Shown: positions 1 through 12,059 of the stretch, one piece after another | Layout of the letters: each line of letters starts with the position of its first letter | Numbering within the stretch: position 1 is the stretch's first letter | Source: Fratercula arctica | Lineage: Eukaryota > Chordata > Aves > Charadriiformes > Alcidae | DNA length: 64,000 nt | Direction of reading: 5' to 3' | Assembly (NCBI GenBank): GCA_947846985.1 | Contig: CANTUZ010000004.1 | Location: forward strand, 3,958,927 to 4,022,926 | The notes under the pieces: generated by a model | The model's input: the letters and a program-made list of their open reading frames with translations, nothing else | Told to the model about the DNA's origin: nothing | Database searches by the model: none | Translations under genes and position numbers: made by a program

Positions 1-3000
1 CACTTTCATATCATTGATTCAGGATTTCTTTACCTTTTTCCATCAGGTTAACTTTCAGATCGATCAAGAAAATTAGCTGACCTGTCTTTTCCTGAAGCTG
101 GTGAATCGACAAGAGCACCAATGTATATTCATATGAGAATACAAAACCAGAAATATGACAAGTATATATACCATACAAATATACGAAGCGTTGACTGAGG
201 CCTGCAAAAACTTGTTCTGACTATTCAGTGTTAACAGTAGCATTGATAGGTGGAAACATTAGCCCCTGCAAACACTGCAACCCACGAAGGCCGTGTTCAG
301 CCCTCCACAAGGTTTGTCAAAGTGCTCGAAGTCATGAATCACAGCGTGGCTGCCAGATGAGGGAGGGCGCAAAGCAAAATGAAGTGCAGAAAGCACCATG
401 GGAAAATACCCCTGGAGCGCTGGATTGGCTGTCTCCCTTAGAAAGGTATCGATACTGACGGGACATCTTCATTGTCAACTAGTTCCTGTGTGCTTATTGG
501 GTTGTCTAACCAAAACACTGCCAGTTTGAAGCGCCAGCCTCAGAAATGGGCACAAAGCAAACTATTAGGATACACAAACTTGCGCACCACACCAGGAATT
601 ATTCTGGGCTTATTTTTTTCCCCTCTTTTCTTACAGAAATGATGTACTGACAGATCTCTAAGCTGATTTCAAAGCAAAAAAGCCTCTCTCTCCATCCCTT
701 GCTACCTCACACGACTGGAATTAAAGTTCATTTTGACACGCAGAGGATTTTGATACATCCCTTTTCAGAGGCTGGCCCACGCTGTTCTATGTCGCAGTAT
801 TCAGTAACAAGAGGTCACTGAGAATTACTTATCATAAATAAATACTGGGCAACCTGTTCTAAGAACTATCCAACATATGCAGCAAGCTATCTAGAAGCCA
901 TTAGGACAAAGAATTCTAATAAATTTTTCTCATATGCTCTCGAGAGAAAAAGAGCTTTAACTGTCACTCAAAGTTAATTTTACGGACACACCTATCTTAC
1001 CTAATCCGTGTACAAAGGAGACAGAACCTCATTCTATATTCCTTTGAAGTTAATTATCCTTACTACTTAACAAGAGCAGAAGTTTACTCTACTGCAAGGC
1101 TTCTGTTACCCTCAAGTATTTTGACTTGCTCCATTCTTTCTGAATTACAGAATATCTAAAACATTCCAAGGAACAGATTATAAAATAGAATCAGTTATTC
1201 TCACAAATAAGCTTTGTTTTATTTAGCATGGGGGTGTCGAATATTTGTGATGTTGACATTTGTGACTGTGTAAAATCCAAGAAGTATACTTTGTACCATG
1301 CTAGCCTACTCAGCAAGAATTCTCTTGCAGATATACTTGGCTATTCACAAGGAGATATAAAAGGAGTAATCAGATATCAGAACTGAAAATTTAAAGCAGG
1401 GTAGGGCAGCTAAATACATATCTTCTACATGAGTAGCTTAAGTAATGCCATTGTACAAGAGCACTGTACAAGTAACAGTTGACGTAGGATAATTTAAGTG
1501 TTTTTCCATTCATTACATATGAAGACCAGACTGAACTTTTATTACGAGTGTTAGTAAGACTTCCTTTTATAATCTGGTCAAGGAGCAAGGCAAGGACCTG
1601 ATTAAACTATTAAGAGGTCCAATACGGTTCTTTCTTCTGCTGGTATTTTATGTATGGATTTTAATGCTCTTGAAGAAAACAAAGTTCTCTGAAATGCTGG
1701 TTTACACTACTCCCTGGCTTGCTGGAGACAGAAATACAGCCATAAGTTGTGTGTGTCTCAACCCTGCCTAACATAAGGGTAGTGGAGGGGAGCGAGGGAG
1801 ACAGCTCTTTTCTCAATGCAATGCAAAGAAGCCTATGCATTAGAGCCAAGAGATGTTTTATTTTTGCCATTTGAACGGGTTAAAAGAAAGAAAATTCAAT
1901 TAAAGCTTTGATACTGGAACATACCAGGATTTCTTTGAACTTTAATTCAAAGATAATTTCCCCCCAAGCACTATGTTTTCTTCCACAAAATGTAAAGTAG
2001 AATAGAAATATCCATAAACACACACTTACTCCAGCATGCTATTTTGCAGCGAATGCACAGGCCTAGACTTTTTGAGCACCAATTGTATTTCTCTTTGTCA
2101 TCCCCATTTACAAACTGATACTTTGATTTATGGGAAAATACTATGCAAAAAGTGTCACAGACAGGTTTCATTTTGAATTAGTTTTATGGATCAAAGTCAA
2201 CAAGTAATACTAAAATGGCTACTTAAAACACAAAACCCTTTAGACACCCTAATATAGAGAAGTTGGTAAGTATTTTATAACAAGTACGCATTGTAATTAC
2301 AACTTAGAGCTGTACGTACACATTAAATTTCTTCATCCTCTTACACTCTAAAGATACACTCAAGTTTGTAAACTTACTATTTTCATGTTAACTTTTACAA
2401 CTGGACAACGTATAGCCCATCCCTGTCTCTAAATACACATTGTCATGATTTCTTTAAAAAAATCATATTGTTTCTCCTTTGTGCGTCACAACTGACAACA
2501 ACAGGGTTCATTCTTGATCGTTTCAATGAAATTTGGCTAGCTATACAACCACACGTAACACATTATTTTTGCAATAATTTGACAACACTATTTATATTTT
2601 TCTTACATTTCTTGTTGCTGGATTGCTTAGTTCACTTCTCAGATGGAAAATCAAAGGCGAAAGATGCGATTTAAATATTCTCCAGTAGGTCAAATTTGGG
2701 AGCTAGCCTAACGCATGGCAGTGTCCCCTTAAATCAATGAAAAAGGTCCAGATCCTTCTCTAATATGGCCACAAGGGCACCGAAGACTGTATCCTCAGGA
2801 CAACTGCATGTTTTCCACCTGTGTTTGCCCATTAAATACAAACCTGCTTGCTGTTTATTTTTGGATGAAAAGCAGACCCTATTCCTCATTGTGAGCCTGT
2901 CAGCTGCCATAAAGATAGTAGTACGAAGCGAAGTAAAGGCTTGTATTGAAGCCGTCACAAGCAATGCTTACTGTATACAGTGCTGACAGCGGTCCGTAAA

Positions 3001-5639
3001 GATCAACATAATATCTGTGGCTTCTCAGAAGTGCAGTGCATGTATTGATTAATATTTGTAAAGCATTTTTAGTCTCAGAGATGTTAACACACTACTGCTG
3101 GGTACAAAGGTAAAAAGATGTAAACATGAAGAAATTTCCTAGAATACGAAATAAAGCAAAGGAAATCAATAAGTTGGGGGGGTGGGGTGGGGTAAAGAAA
3201 AAAATCAGTTTTCTTCATTCCCCTCCAGTATTTTGGAATGAATGGTTTTGCAAGAATTGGAACACCAAATTGCATCAAAACTCTAGCAAGGACTTTTAAC
3301 GCTCTATCAGCGCAATGGTAGCGTGATACAACTAGAACATAGTAAGTATAGACTCTATAAAGCAGAATGTTTCAGTGATAACATCAAAGGAAATCAAGGA
3401 AAGACAGTAAATCTAATTTAGCTTAAGTCAGGCTTTGATGTAATGCTCTATTACAAATAGTTACGCCAGAGAAAGATTACAACAAGAAATATTGGGTGAG
3501 CAGTAACTGGCTGAAGGAGAGATGATAACAGGAGATGTTGAAAGTAGAAAGGGCAACAGGGTCACTATTGATATTCTCCTGTGAACTGTCTCACTTCATA
3601 TTTTCATTAATGAATGAGATAAATTAAAATTGTACCGATAAACCAACCAGCAATATAAAGATACAATGGGTTCCTCCTGACATCCATTACAGTAAACACC
3701 GGAGAAACACTATTTAAACTTCAGAGCGTTGTTAAAGCAATAGCAAGAGGGTGTAAAGTAGCCACAAGTAAATTCCAGCTACAATTCAAGGCAAGGGGTC
3801 TAACCAACGTTAAAGAAAGTGCTCAACTTCATAAAGCAGCTGTTGCACGTTGCAGATTCAAGGGAACGATAGAAGTAAGTCCAAGTAATCAAGACTACCC
3901 CCTTCCCTTAGAAGCAGGATCAAGTATTCTAATGCCATCTGGGAATAACCATTATCTAATTATTTCTGAGACCTCCAAAAGGGGGGTTCTATGGTTTCCC
4001 TATAGATTCTGAAAGCACTTTATTTCAATAGCTCAGTACCCCTACAGTGCAAGGTGCTTTTTCTAGCATTTGACATTCCTTTCAACATTTTCTTACAATC
4101 TACAGTCCTTACCCCAGATCACCTATGTGAGAGAAGTCTGCGTGGGGAATACATCTGAGTTCACCCTGAATTGTTTTGAGTCAATAATTTGTACTTGTAA
4201 AGAATATTAAATAAAAGAATTTTTTTTTAAAAGGGTTTGGTTTTTTTTTTTATACACTAGTTTCCTACTTCTGCTATTAAAGCAAATGAGATACTATTAA
4301 GTCTAAGGGCTTTATTTTTATTTTATAATGAGATATGTATCACTAGGGCAGAATGAATTGGAAGGAGCGGTGGATTCAGCTACAACACACCGCTCAACAA
4401 AAATAGCAACTTTGCCCACTGAAACTTCAAGCAGCTGAACTGCTCATCAGCAGCAGTACCTCCTCCCTTCTCCGTCAAAGTTTAAGCCAACGAAGGATGC
4501 TGTTACTGGTACCAGCTTCAATTTACTACAAAACAAGTATCAAGACCTCACATTCGCCAAGCTATAGTAATAGCTACAGTGCTCCAAAGTCTACAGTACT
4601 GAGTTTATCCAGATTTTCTAATAAAAATAGTGATGTTGTTTTCTCAAGAAATGGAAAAGAATAGTAGTTTTTTTACAAAAAAATTACTTTGAGTATTATG
4701 ATGTACAATATGTAACAAGTTTTGCTTCACAAACCATTAATTCAGACTAATGAAAGAAACTCCTGCTCTTCAGACATGAGAGCCCACGGATAAGGACTAC
4801 AAATGACAAACCTGCAGAATATTTTCCAAGAGTCAGCCTTAACAGGGGCAGGAAGCAGATAAATAGTTGGACATTGATTTTTGAGCTTGAGAGCTGCTTA
4901 ATAAACAGAAGCTTAAAAAAGTTCAATGCTGTCATCTGCAGCAACTATAGCAGACCTCATCTTGGATGATGCAGAGTCTGCTCCTTTTCGGGAAGTGACG
5001 TAGGACACTTAATATTTCTTTAAAATGAGGAAAAAAATTTTCAAAGCGTTTCAAACTGTGCAAACTGAGCTCTTCCCTGAATTCTGCTCTGAGCCATCTC
5101 AAGTCTACTGTGCTTTTTACATGAACAGGCCCCCTCTTAAATCAAAATTACAGAAACAGGGCGATTTGTTTCTTTACATTCTAAATTCATACCCCAGCTA
5201 CAAGACTATGAAAACACTGATTATGACAAATAAACACACGGGAGCACACACACACTTTCCACCAGTAGGACATAAATCACATAATGTTTAATTATTTTGC
5301 ATGCCCTTTCCCCAAAAAAGGAAAGCTTTGGAACAGTTCTGATAAGCTGACAGAACTATACCGTACACGATTCCAAAGCGTGCACAAAAAGCGATGGTAA
5401 TGGAAATACTAAGATTTGCACGAATATGAATATTCTTACTTAGTCCACGGGGTATGGAACTCACTGCATGTCTAGAAGGATATAATTATGGCCACCCCCC
5501 AGGTAATCTGGGAAATAGCACATTTACATGTTGAAGGAACATAAAAAGGATGATTTTCACCTTTGTTTCTTCACTGGGAAAGCAGCTAAGGGAGAAAGCA
5601 GAAATGTCGCTAAAAGAACACAATTTTAGTTATAACTGC
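1..5639. other. Single-copy AT-rich DNA, no gene recognised
   Basis: No reading frame here is long or protein-like enough to call. Open frames stay below about 90 codons and often overlap on both strands, as expected by chance. The block at about 200-620 has more CpG than its surroundings and could be a conserved non-coding element, but I cannot show that. A G-rich tract (GGGGGGTGGGGTGGGG) lies at about 3,176-3,192. T and A runs occur near 4,210-4,250. No tRNA, rRNA or known microRNA was recognised. The stretch is either intergenic or intronic. Confidence 0.6.
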
Positions 5640-5687
5640 AAAAGCCATTTCTGAAGCTCTTGTGGATCTTAAAAGCCATTTCTGAAG
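5640..5687. repeat. Short direct repeat, 17 bp, period 31
   Basis: AAAAGCCATTTCTGAAG occurs at 5,640-5,656 and again, identical, at 5,671-5,687. This looks like a small local tandem duplication, typical of replication slippage. Confidence 0.8.
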
Positions 5688-8550
5688 AATGCGTGTGCAT
5701 TTGAGACACATGCACATACTTTTAGATATATATATAAAGTTAGAGTGGCAGATCATACGTAAAAAAAGCTAACTGGTAAACGTTTGAAGTTTCTGTTCAA
5801 ACCTGTTCTTGAACACAGAACTGGCACAAATTCAACAATGTTACTAGAAATTAATATGATAGTCATACATTCTTCTTCCTTCCAGAAATACAAGAAAAGA
5901 GATCTAAAATAAGTAAACAGATGAAAAGGAAGACAGTACGCAAAAATAGTTTCCCCACGTTTTCATGATTTTTCATTAGCAGTTCAGGCTCTAATCTGCC
6001 TTTACTGGTGGCAGCTTCAGGAAAAATGAATGACTATTAACCTGGGGGACAGCTGCAAGTCAAAATTTTCCCTCCCACATAATAGTGCTTTTGGGATGGC
6101 TTATTACACATTCTGTAATGCTCAACGTCGATCATGTCCGCACATTAGCTCCTTTTACCATTCTCCCACACATACATAAATCAATCTTTATTCTTGGGCA
6201 GACAGACTTGTCCCTATTCTCTCTCGCACTGCTTTATGACACGTTGCCTTCTGTTCCGACATCTGGACATTTCAATAACCGTCTTTCTGATACCGCACCC
6301 ATTACTTGTTGGTCTGCATCCCAGTCTGCTGTACACCTGAGCACGCCCACAGCGCACGTACAAGTCCCTGGCACTTCCAGCAGCTTTTTTCCGAACAGAA
6401 AAAAAAAAAAAAAAAACCAAAACAACAACATCCAGGTTAAGTTTTCATTGGAAGATCTCTCAGTCAATAACACACGCTGCATTAAACATACGGTAATTTG
6501 TTTTGGTGAGTTGTGACAGGTTTGAGGGATGGCATTCCTTTTCTATGACATCATCTAGATTAGGGAATTTGGGAATGCTTGCAGATTCTGGATACGGCAT
6601 GCACACCCTGAGAGCATCCCGACTTTGTGTTGTAACCTGGCCTCATTACGTACTCCGTGCTGGGACCTCTGTGCAAAACAAACAAAGGAGCAACTCTCCA
6701 GAGGTGGAAGATGACAGAAGAGGCATCTGATCTGAATGACCTGGGAACCAGAGCTCAGGGCTTTGCCAGACAGCGTCCCAGTAGGTACAGGTTGATACAC
6801 CCTAATCTCCAAGAGCCACCAGTACTACCCTGCAGGGTGCAGCCAGTAAGAAAATAAAAGACCGAGAGCACCAATACTGTTACTTCATCATTTTAATTCT
6901 TACTTAGATGTCCATCTTGGGCAATAGTTGGGTTGTTACTCAGCTACTCCTACTTAAATCGAGAGTTATTGTTTGGCGTTTTCAAAATTATTCGCAGTAA
7001 AATTACAAATCTCTGACTTGGGGAGACAGCGTGCAGAATTACAAGCTGTCTAGCATAACCACCACAGTGTTTTACTGGAACTGCTTGCTCCAGCGTCAGC
7101 ACACTTGTATCTATTTCCTTAACGTGCAATTTTAATATGGGGTTTGCTATTAGACATTGCATTGTTTCTGTCATGAAGCAGCAAAAACAGCTGATGATCT
7201 TACTGGCAAGCAACGTAACACAACAGAAGCCGTAATTTAGTATCTGACACTGCTAGGTCTTTGTGTCGCTATTCAGGGTGCCTAAACAGCATGCAGAAGA
7301 ACATCACCAAGCATTTTCTGTACTTCTTTCTACCCCTCCTTCAGGTGTCTCAGTCAAGGGACCTAAGTAATAAGTTTGATAAGCGTGTTAGTAAAAGAAA
7401 GAAGAGGACAGACGCCATGTCCCATGAGACAAATAACAGCCAGGGTGATAGCAAAGGTTATTTCCAGCAATATAGTAACTATGCAGCTGCAGAAACAAAC
7501 TGCTCTACCTCACCACAATAAAATATGCAAATTGGCAGATGTCCTAATAGACCTTTCAACTTGTTACAGGATTGGATATGTACAGACTGCTAAAGTAAGG
7601 TTTTTCCAGGGGGAACAGGCTGGAATACCTATCTCTTCCCCCTCTGTTTATCCCGTTCTGCTCTCTCGCCCTGCTTATCACCGTGACTTCTTTATTCTCC
7701 AGTCCTCCAGAAGCAAACAGAATCTAATAAATGCATGATTTAATCAGCTGTTCAGAATATTTCATCCTGCTGACAGAAGAACAATTTATCACGATACAGA
7801 CAACAAAGCAACATAGGACTAAGAAAAATAAAAACAAATCCTCAGATGACCATGTGGCCTACACGCATTTTTTTGTGTTCATTAGCTCCAGTCTGGACAT
7901 TGGCATGGAGCTGTTTTCCAGGACACCTACTCATTTTTTTTGCACAGTGGAACTAAACAATTAGCTCAAACTCCACGATATCTAACATTTGTTTTAGTAA
8001 ACAGAAGAAGTCTTTCATAAACAGTTATTACTGAATAGCACAGAGCTTCACTCCTACAACCACAGTCAATGCTTTTTCTTTCTTTACCCCTTTTTTATTT
8101 TAAAGCTAAAACAAATGCCTTCAGCCTACTTGCTGCAGTGGGCAGCTCTTTCTGGCATCTAAAGCTACTAAAAGGCATTTTAATCTGCGTTGAGAAATAC
8201 TGTCACAGACACTTGTTATAGATCAATATTCTAAGCCTGTCAAAGTATCAAACAGCATATATGTTCATGGTCCCGAAAATAAAATACCATGTTTTGAAAA
8301 TATAATCACTCCCTTTATAAAAAGGCAAACTGTGCCAAATTATGTGAGTTATCTCCACTACAGACATCGTGTATTCTGTGGCAGATAAAGCGGCAGGGGA
8401 GGTCTGCACACATTCCTATAAGAGCCCACTCGGGCTGTCTGGGAGGGAATGCGTGTTGCTAAGACATTCCTTTGGCTTCTGAGAGTCAGCATCATCTCCA
8501 GCCTACTGCAGTAAACTGCAGAAGAATGACAAGCATCCAAATAGAAGCCT
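5688..8550. other. Single-copy AT-rich DNA with one exon-like stretch
   Basis: There is nothing recognisable except the exon-like stretch listed at 7,345-7,521. A run of A lies at about 6,400-6,416. Several overlapping open frames at 6,085-6,860 exist on both strands and look like chance. Confidence 0.5.
7345..7521 (+). other. Candidate terminal coding exon (unproven)
   Basis: Seen: a strong 3' splice-site match (pyrimidine-rich stretch ending CCTCCTTCAG at 7,335-7,344) is followed immediately by 58 open codons and a TAA at 7,519-7,521. The stop overlaps an AATAAA at 7,517-7,522. The peptide is hydrophilic, with a basic cluster (KRVSKRKKR) near residue 14 and a Ser/Asn/Gln-rich tail ending in CSTSPQ. 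The frame also continues upstream of the splice site to about 7,261, where it becomes hydrophobic. Not recognised as any known family. No second exon could be linked to it, so chance remains the most likely explanation. Confidence 0.15.
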
Positions 8551-8572
8551 TGTGTGTGTGTGCGCGCACGCA
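8551..8572. repeat. Alternating TG/CG tract, Z-DNA-prone
   Basis: A perfect alternation of pyrimidine and purine runs for about 22 bases: (TG)6 followed by CGCGCACGCA. Such tracts are unstable microsatellites and favour left-handed DNA under supercoiling. The following 25 bases remain CpG-rich (CACGCATGTGCG). Confidence 0.75.
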
Positions 8573-11339
8573 AACGGGCACGCATGTGCGTAGAAACGCA
8601 AATGCAGTCAGGCTGAACTTATTGGAGATCCTGGCCTGAGTTCCCCAAATATCCAGGACTGATTTCTTATTCCTAGGGCTAGAACCATACACTGTGTGGA
8701 AGCAGGAAGACAGCAACGAGGGCAGTTCCTCTACACCCACAGCGGGCCGGTTACGGCCTCAAATAGGTGATGGGAGCCTGAATTCAGAGCCTATCACTTC
8801 CTGAGGGAATAGAAACCCACTCCTCAGGGCAAGAATGATTTCACCGCCTTTCACCAATGGTATTTAGTTTCATGTTGATATTATTGAAACATTAACCAAC
8901 TTTTAAAATTAGAACCACGCTTGACTGTTTTCATTCTGCGGCAACCTGGCAAGGTCCACGTAACTGAACATGCCATCTGCCCTTGGAGCTGTTTATAACA
9001 TATACCCAGCATGGGCAATTCACGTCATTTCACATTAAGGGCAAGCACTGGTTTGTGCTCAAGGAAATAATTTCTACAGAAAGAAGACAGCAGTGCAATG
9101 TGAATGCCAAAGAGTTTTGTCCTTTTCTCAGCAACCTTACTTCATTGTGAAATGAGATTCTGAAGCCACAGTAAGCCTTCTCTAATATGCGTGGAAATAG
9201 ATGACACACAAACAGAAAGAAAAGCAATTCCTCCTCACAAGCACTTAATTTACATCCCAATAGGATTTGCATACTGTTGAGAAGTTTGTGCTTTTGCATA
9301 GGCTACCTTAATGATAAATACTCAGTAAAACAACAAGAAAAGTGCTATTTGGTTCAGAGTGTGAAAGGTCCCCTTGGTACTGCCGCTGCTCAGAGAACCA
9401 AGCAGATGAACCCCCCGAAGTAATAGCAAGGGAGACCCATTTCAGCAACCTTTTGTCAAAAGGCCAGGACACCTCTTGGCACAGGAGACTTGACGATGGT
9501 TGCAAGTGATGGTATCTGATCCACACAGGGCATCGAGTTTATCATACCTTTTCTGTACAATCCCTCTGCTCCCACTATTTTTGGCTAACCACTTCGGTGG
9601 GTGTGAATCACCCAACTTGTCGCAATTGTTGACAGTACTTAATGAGCTGGGAGGAAAAGAATTTGCAACAAATTTGTTTGTCAAACAGGACACCTTGTTC
9701 ATGACGTAAGACAGCTCTGAAGGGTTCTGACTGAGAATACAATTATAGGATATTGAAAATTGTCCTACGTTGTGTTTGGTGTAAGCATATGAATAGGATT
9801 TAGCTGCAGCTTTGCCAACCAACTTCTACGTGTTTATCCCTTTTCGATGTTGTCACCTCCATGTTTGCTTTGACATACAATTTAGAGTTTCATAATCATA
9901 AATTCTGTCACTGTAACTTAATACTTTGTAAAACCTTTGAAAACAAGACATGTCCTGGAAAAGTAAGAAGGACTTCAAGCTGAGTGACGAGTAAGTTCAT
10001 CATGAAGTACACCCTCCCTATACATGTCTTATGAATATGCCCTACAACCTGTGGCTTGTTTTTCTGCAAAATAGTTCAAGTCGTTAACAAACCTAAGATG
10101 ATTCTTTTTTAATCAGTGCTGGTTAAAGCCTAGCTAGTGTCCCACAACAAAAAAAAAAAAAAAATGACACACAAGGTCTAAGGAACATAGATAGAACCCA
10201 TTTTCAATACATGTTCCTGTATTTAGGGGCTTTTCATCATCTTTTCAGTGTATTTGGTAGCTAGGAAATCACCCCCAAAGCCATTAGCAAGGATCTCAAA
10301 TTGTAATTTATTTTTTAGAATGCCGACTTAATTCTTTAAGTCATCTGAAAGTTTATCATCACATAAGACAGAAATAGCCTTTTTTGATATGTGGATCTTT
10401 CAACCTCAGTAAGCCCATGGAGAATGGCATTCTCAGTGGCCTTGAGAACGCAGGTTTGTCTCAGCCTGGGATGAAGAGGAGAGCTAGACTCTAGAAGTCA
10501 CAAATCTCTTCCTTTCCTTGCTTTCTACTACAGGATTGTTTTGTTCTAAACTCAAGTCCGGTGGTTTTGCCACACATATGCGATTCTGCCATCTCTTTTC
10601 TATCTGCAGGGACGGGGAGTATAAGGACAGGATGCATATGGGATAGAAGTGGAATGGATACATATGTGAGAGAAAGAATACGAACTGTAAGAACAGAAGA
10701 GGAGCGTACAACAGCTCAGCTGTAAGACAGAAGCGATGCCTTCATAGCACTAAATCTCTGCAGCAGTCTAGGCAGCGAGGCTGAAGTGGTATCAATGACA
10801 CACGCTATAGCTCTGATCTCCCAGTTGTCCTCAAGGTACAACAGAGCACGTAGAACTCACACCACTGCAGGGGAGCGGGAAAGGATATCTTCAGGCCTTA
10901 TTCCCATTCCAGGTTGGCAAATACATACAGATCTCACTACTGGGATGTGATTTCACACCCCACATAATAGGCATAGGTCTGGATGAAGATGCATGACGAA
11001 CTAACTCCTTTGCAAATTATCTCACCAGGACATCAATGAAGGTAGCGACTGCAAGACTGTAAACCCAGTGTTTGATTACAATCAAGTCTCAACACTGATG
11101 TGCTACAGCAACAGCAACCACAGCGTTCTACCTTTCTGAGCCAGGTTAGAGAATTCAGACATTACTTGAATACGTGGCAAAGACAGCAGCACCTGAAGTA
11201 TCTGACCATGGCACTACATGATAAATTATATGCCATAGCTCAATAAGCTCATGGCTCAAAACTGGGACCTGGGTTCACCTCATGTCAAATGAAGCTGTGG
11301 CTTGAAAAAACATCCAGTTATCACATCTCTAACTGCAAG
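8573..11339. other. Single-copy DNA, no gene recognised
   Basis: Open frames on both strands at 9,442-9,822 (126 codons on minus, 69 on plus) overlap each other and match nothing I know. A 15-base A run lies near 10,149. No repeat family was recognised. Confidence 0.5.
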
Positions 11340-12059
11340 GCTCTCAAATGTATGACATCAAGCCTGTCAGCTTGGGCGAACAATTATAAAGAGAAGAATT
11401 GGGATTTGCCTGCCTGTAAGTGAAAAGCACCCATTCATTTTCCCCATCATCACATACCCTCAAAACGATGGCCCTCACAGATAGCTCAAACCAAATTTCA
11501 GGCAAACTGAGCTGTGTGTTTTCTCTGCCTTGTCGTCCTTCTTGAGGCACCGCTCGGCCAAAATCAGGTAGGCCTATCCTGACCAAGGATTATTTTGGCT
11601 CTAGTGCATTGCATAGCCCTGGCTTTGCCTCTCCCATCTTCCCCAGAGGACTCTTTTCCTTCGCTGAACTCCCATGGGGTATTGCCTGCCATCTCCCCCT
11701 CCGACTCCCCCCTTCTCTGGTCTTGCAGTTTTAGGATTTCTCTGCCTAATGCCGGACAAGGACAAAAAGTAAGGATGGACGGCAATAGGAAACAGAACAC
11801 AGGATCAAGCCAGCGTGGTATGGTTCTCCTTGCTACCCTAACATACCATTTTCCCAAAAGTCTTGGGCTGACCCTTTGTCCCTTCGTTAGTTATTTCTTC
11901 CCATCTCAGCACTGCTACGTATGTATTACAGTATTCTCTCAAATATTCCCACTCTCTGAGAACATTACCTATTTTGGTCACTGGGAACTGCTGATCAGAT
12001 CATTAAAATCAGGAAATTTTGATTATTTTCTATTTTTAATGATAAGTTAGCAGCTAAGG
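11340..12059. other. C-rich block with a 40-nt exon-like segment
   Basis: The block is richer in C and T on the plus strand than its flanks and keeps one frame open for 151 codons (11,595-12,050). Composition is Ser/Pro/Leu-rich, as expected when a pyrimidine-rich strand is translated. The splice-like segment inside it is listed separately. I see no domain. Confidence 0.4.
11729..11768 (+). other. Splice-flanked 40-nt segment, candidate micro-exon
   Basis: Seen: a long pyrimidine tract ending TCTTGCAG (721-728 of the 11.7 kb block), a 40-nt segment, then a good donor AAAAA|GTAAGG at 11,768/11,769. The segment contains an ATG (ATGCCGGACAAGGAC) open to the donor. Both splice sites match consensus well. 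Isolated pairs like this do occur by chance in 60 kb, so this is only a lead. Confidence 0.12.

Noticed and set aside
41..76. Splice acceptor at 37-46 followed by a short frame ending in TAG
   Set aside because: Only nine codons, at the very edge of the window, so it cannot be told from chance.
6085..6516. 143-codon plus-strand ORF
   Set aside because: It lacks an ATG start, runs through a poly-A tract read as poly-lysine, and overlaps open frames on the other strand.
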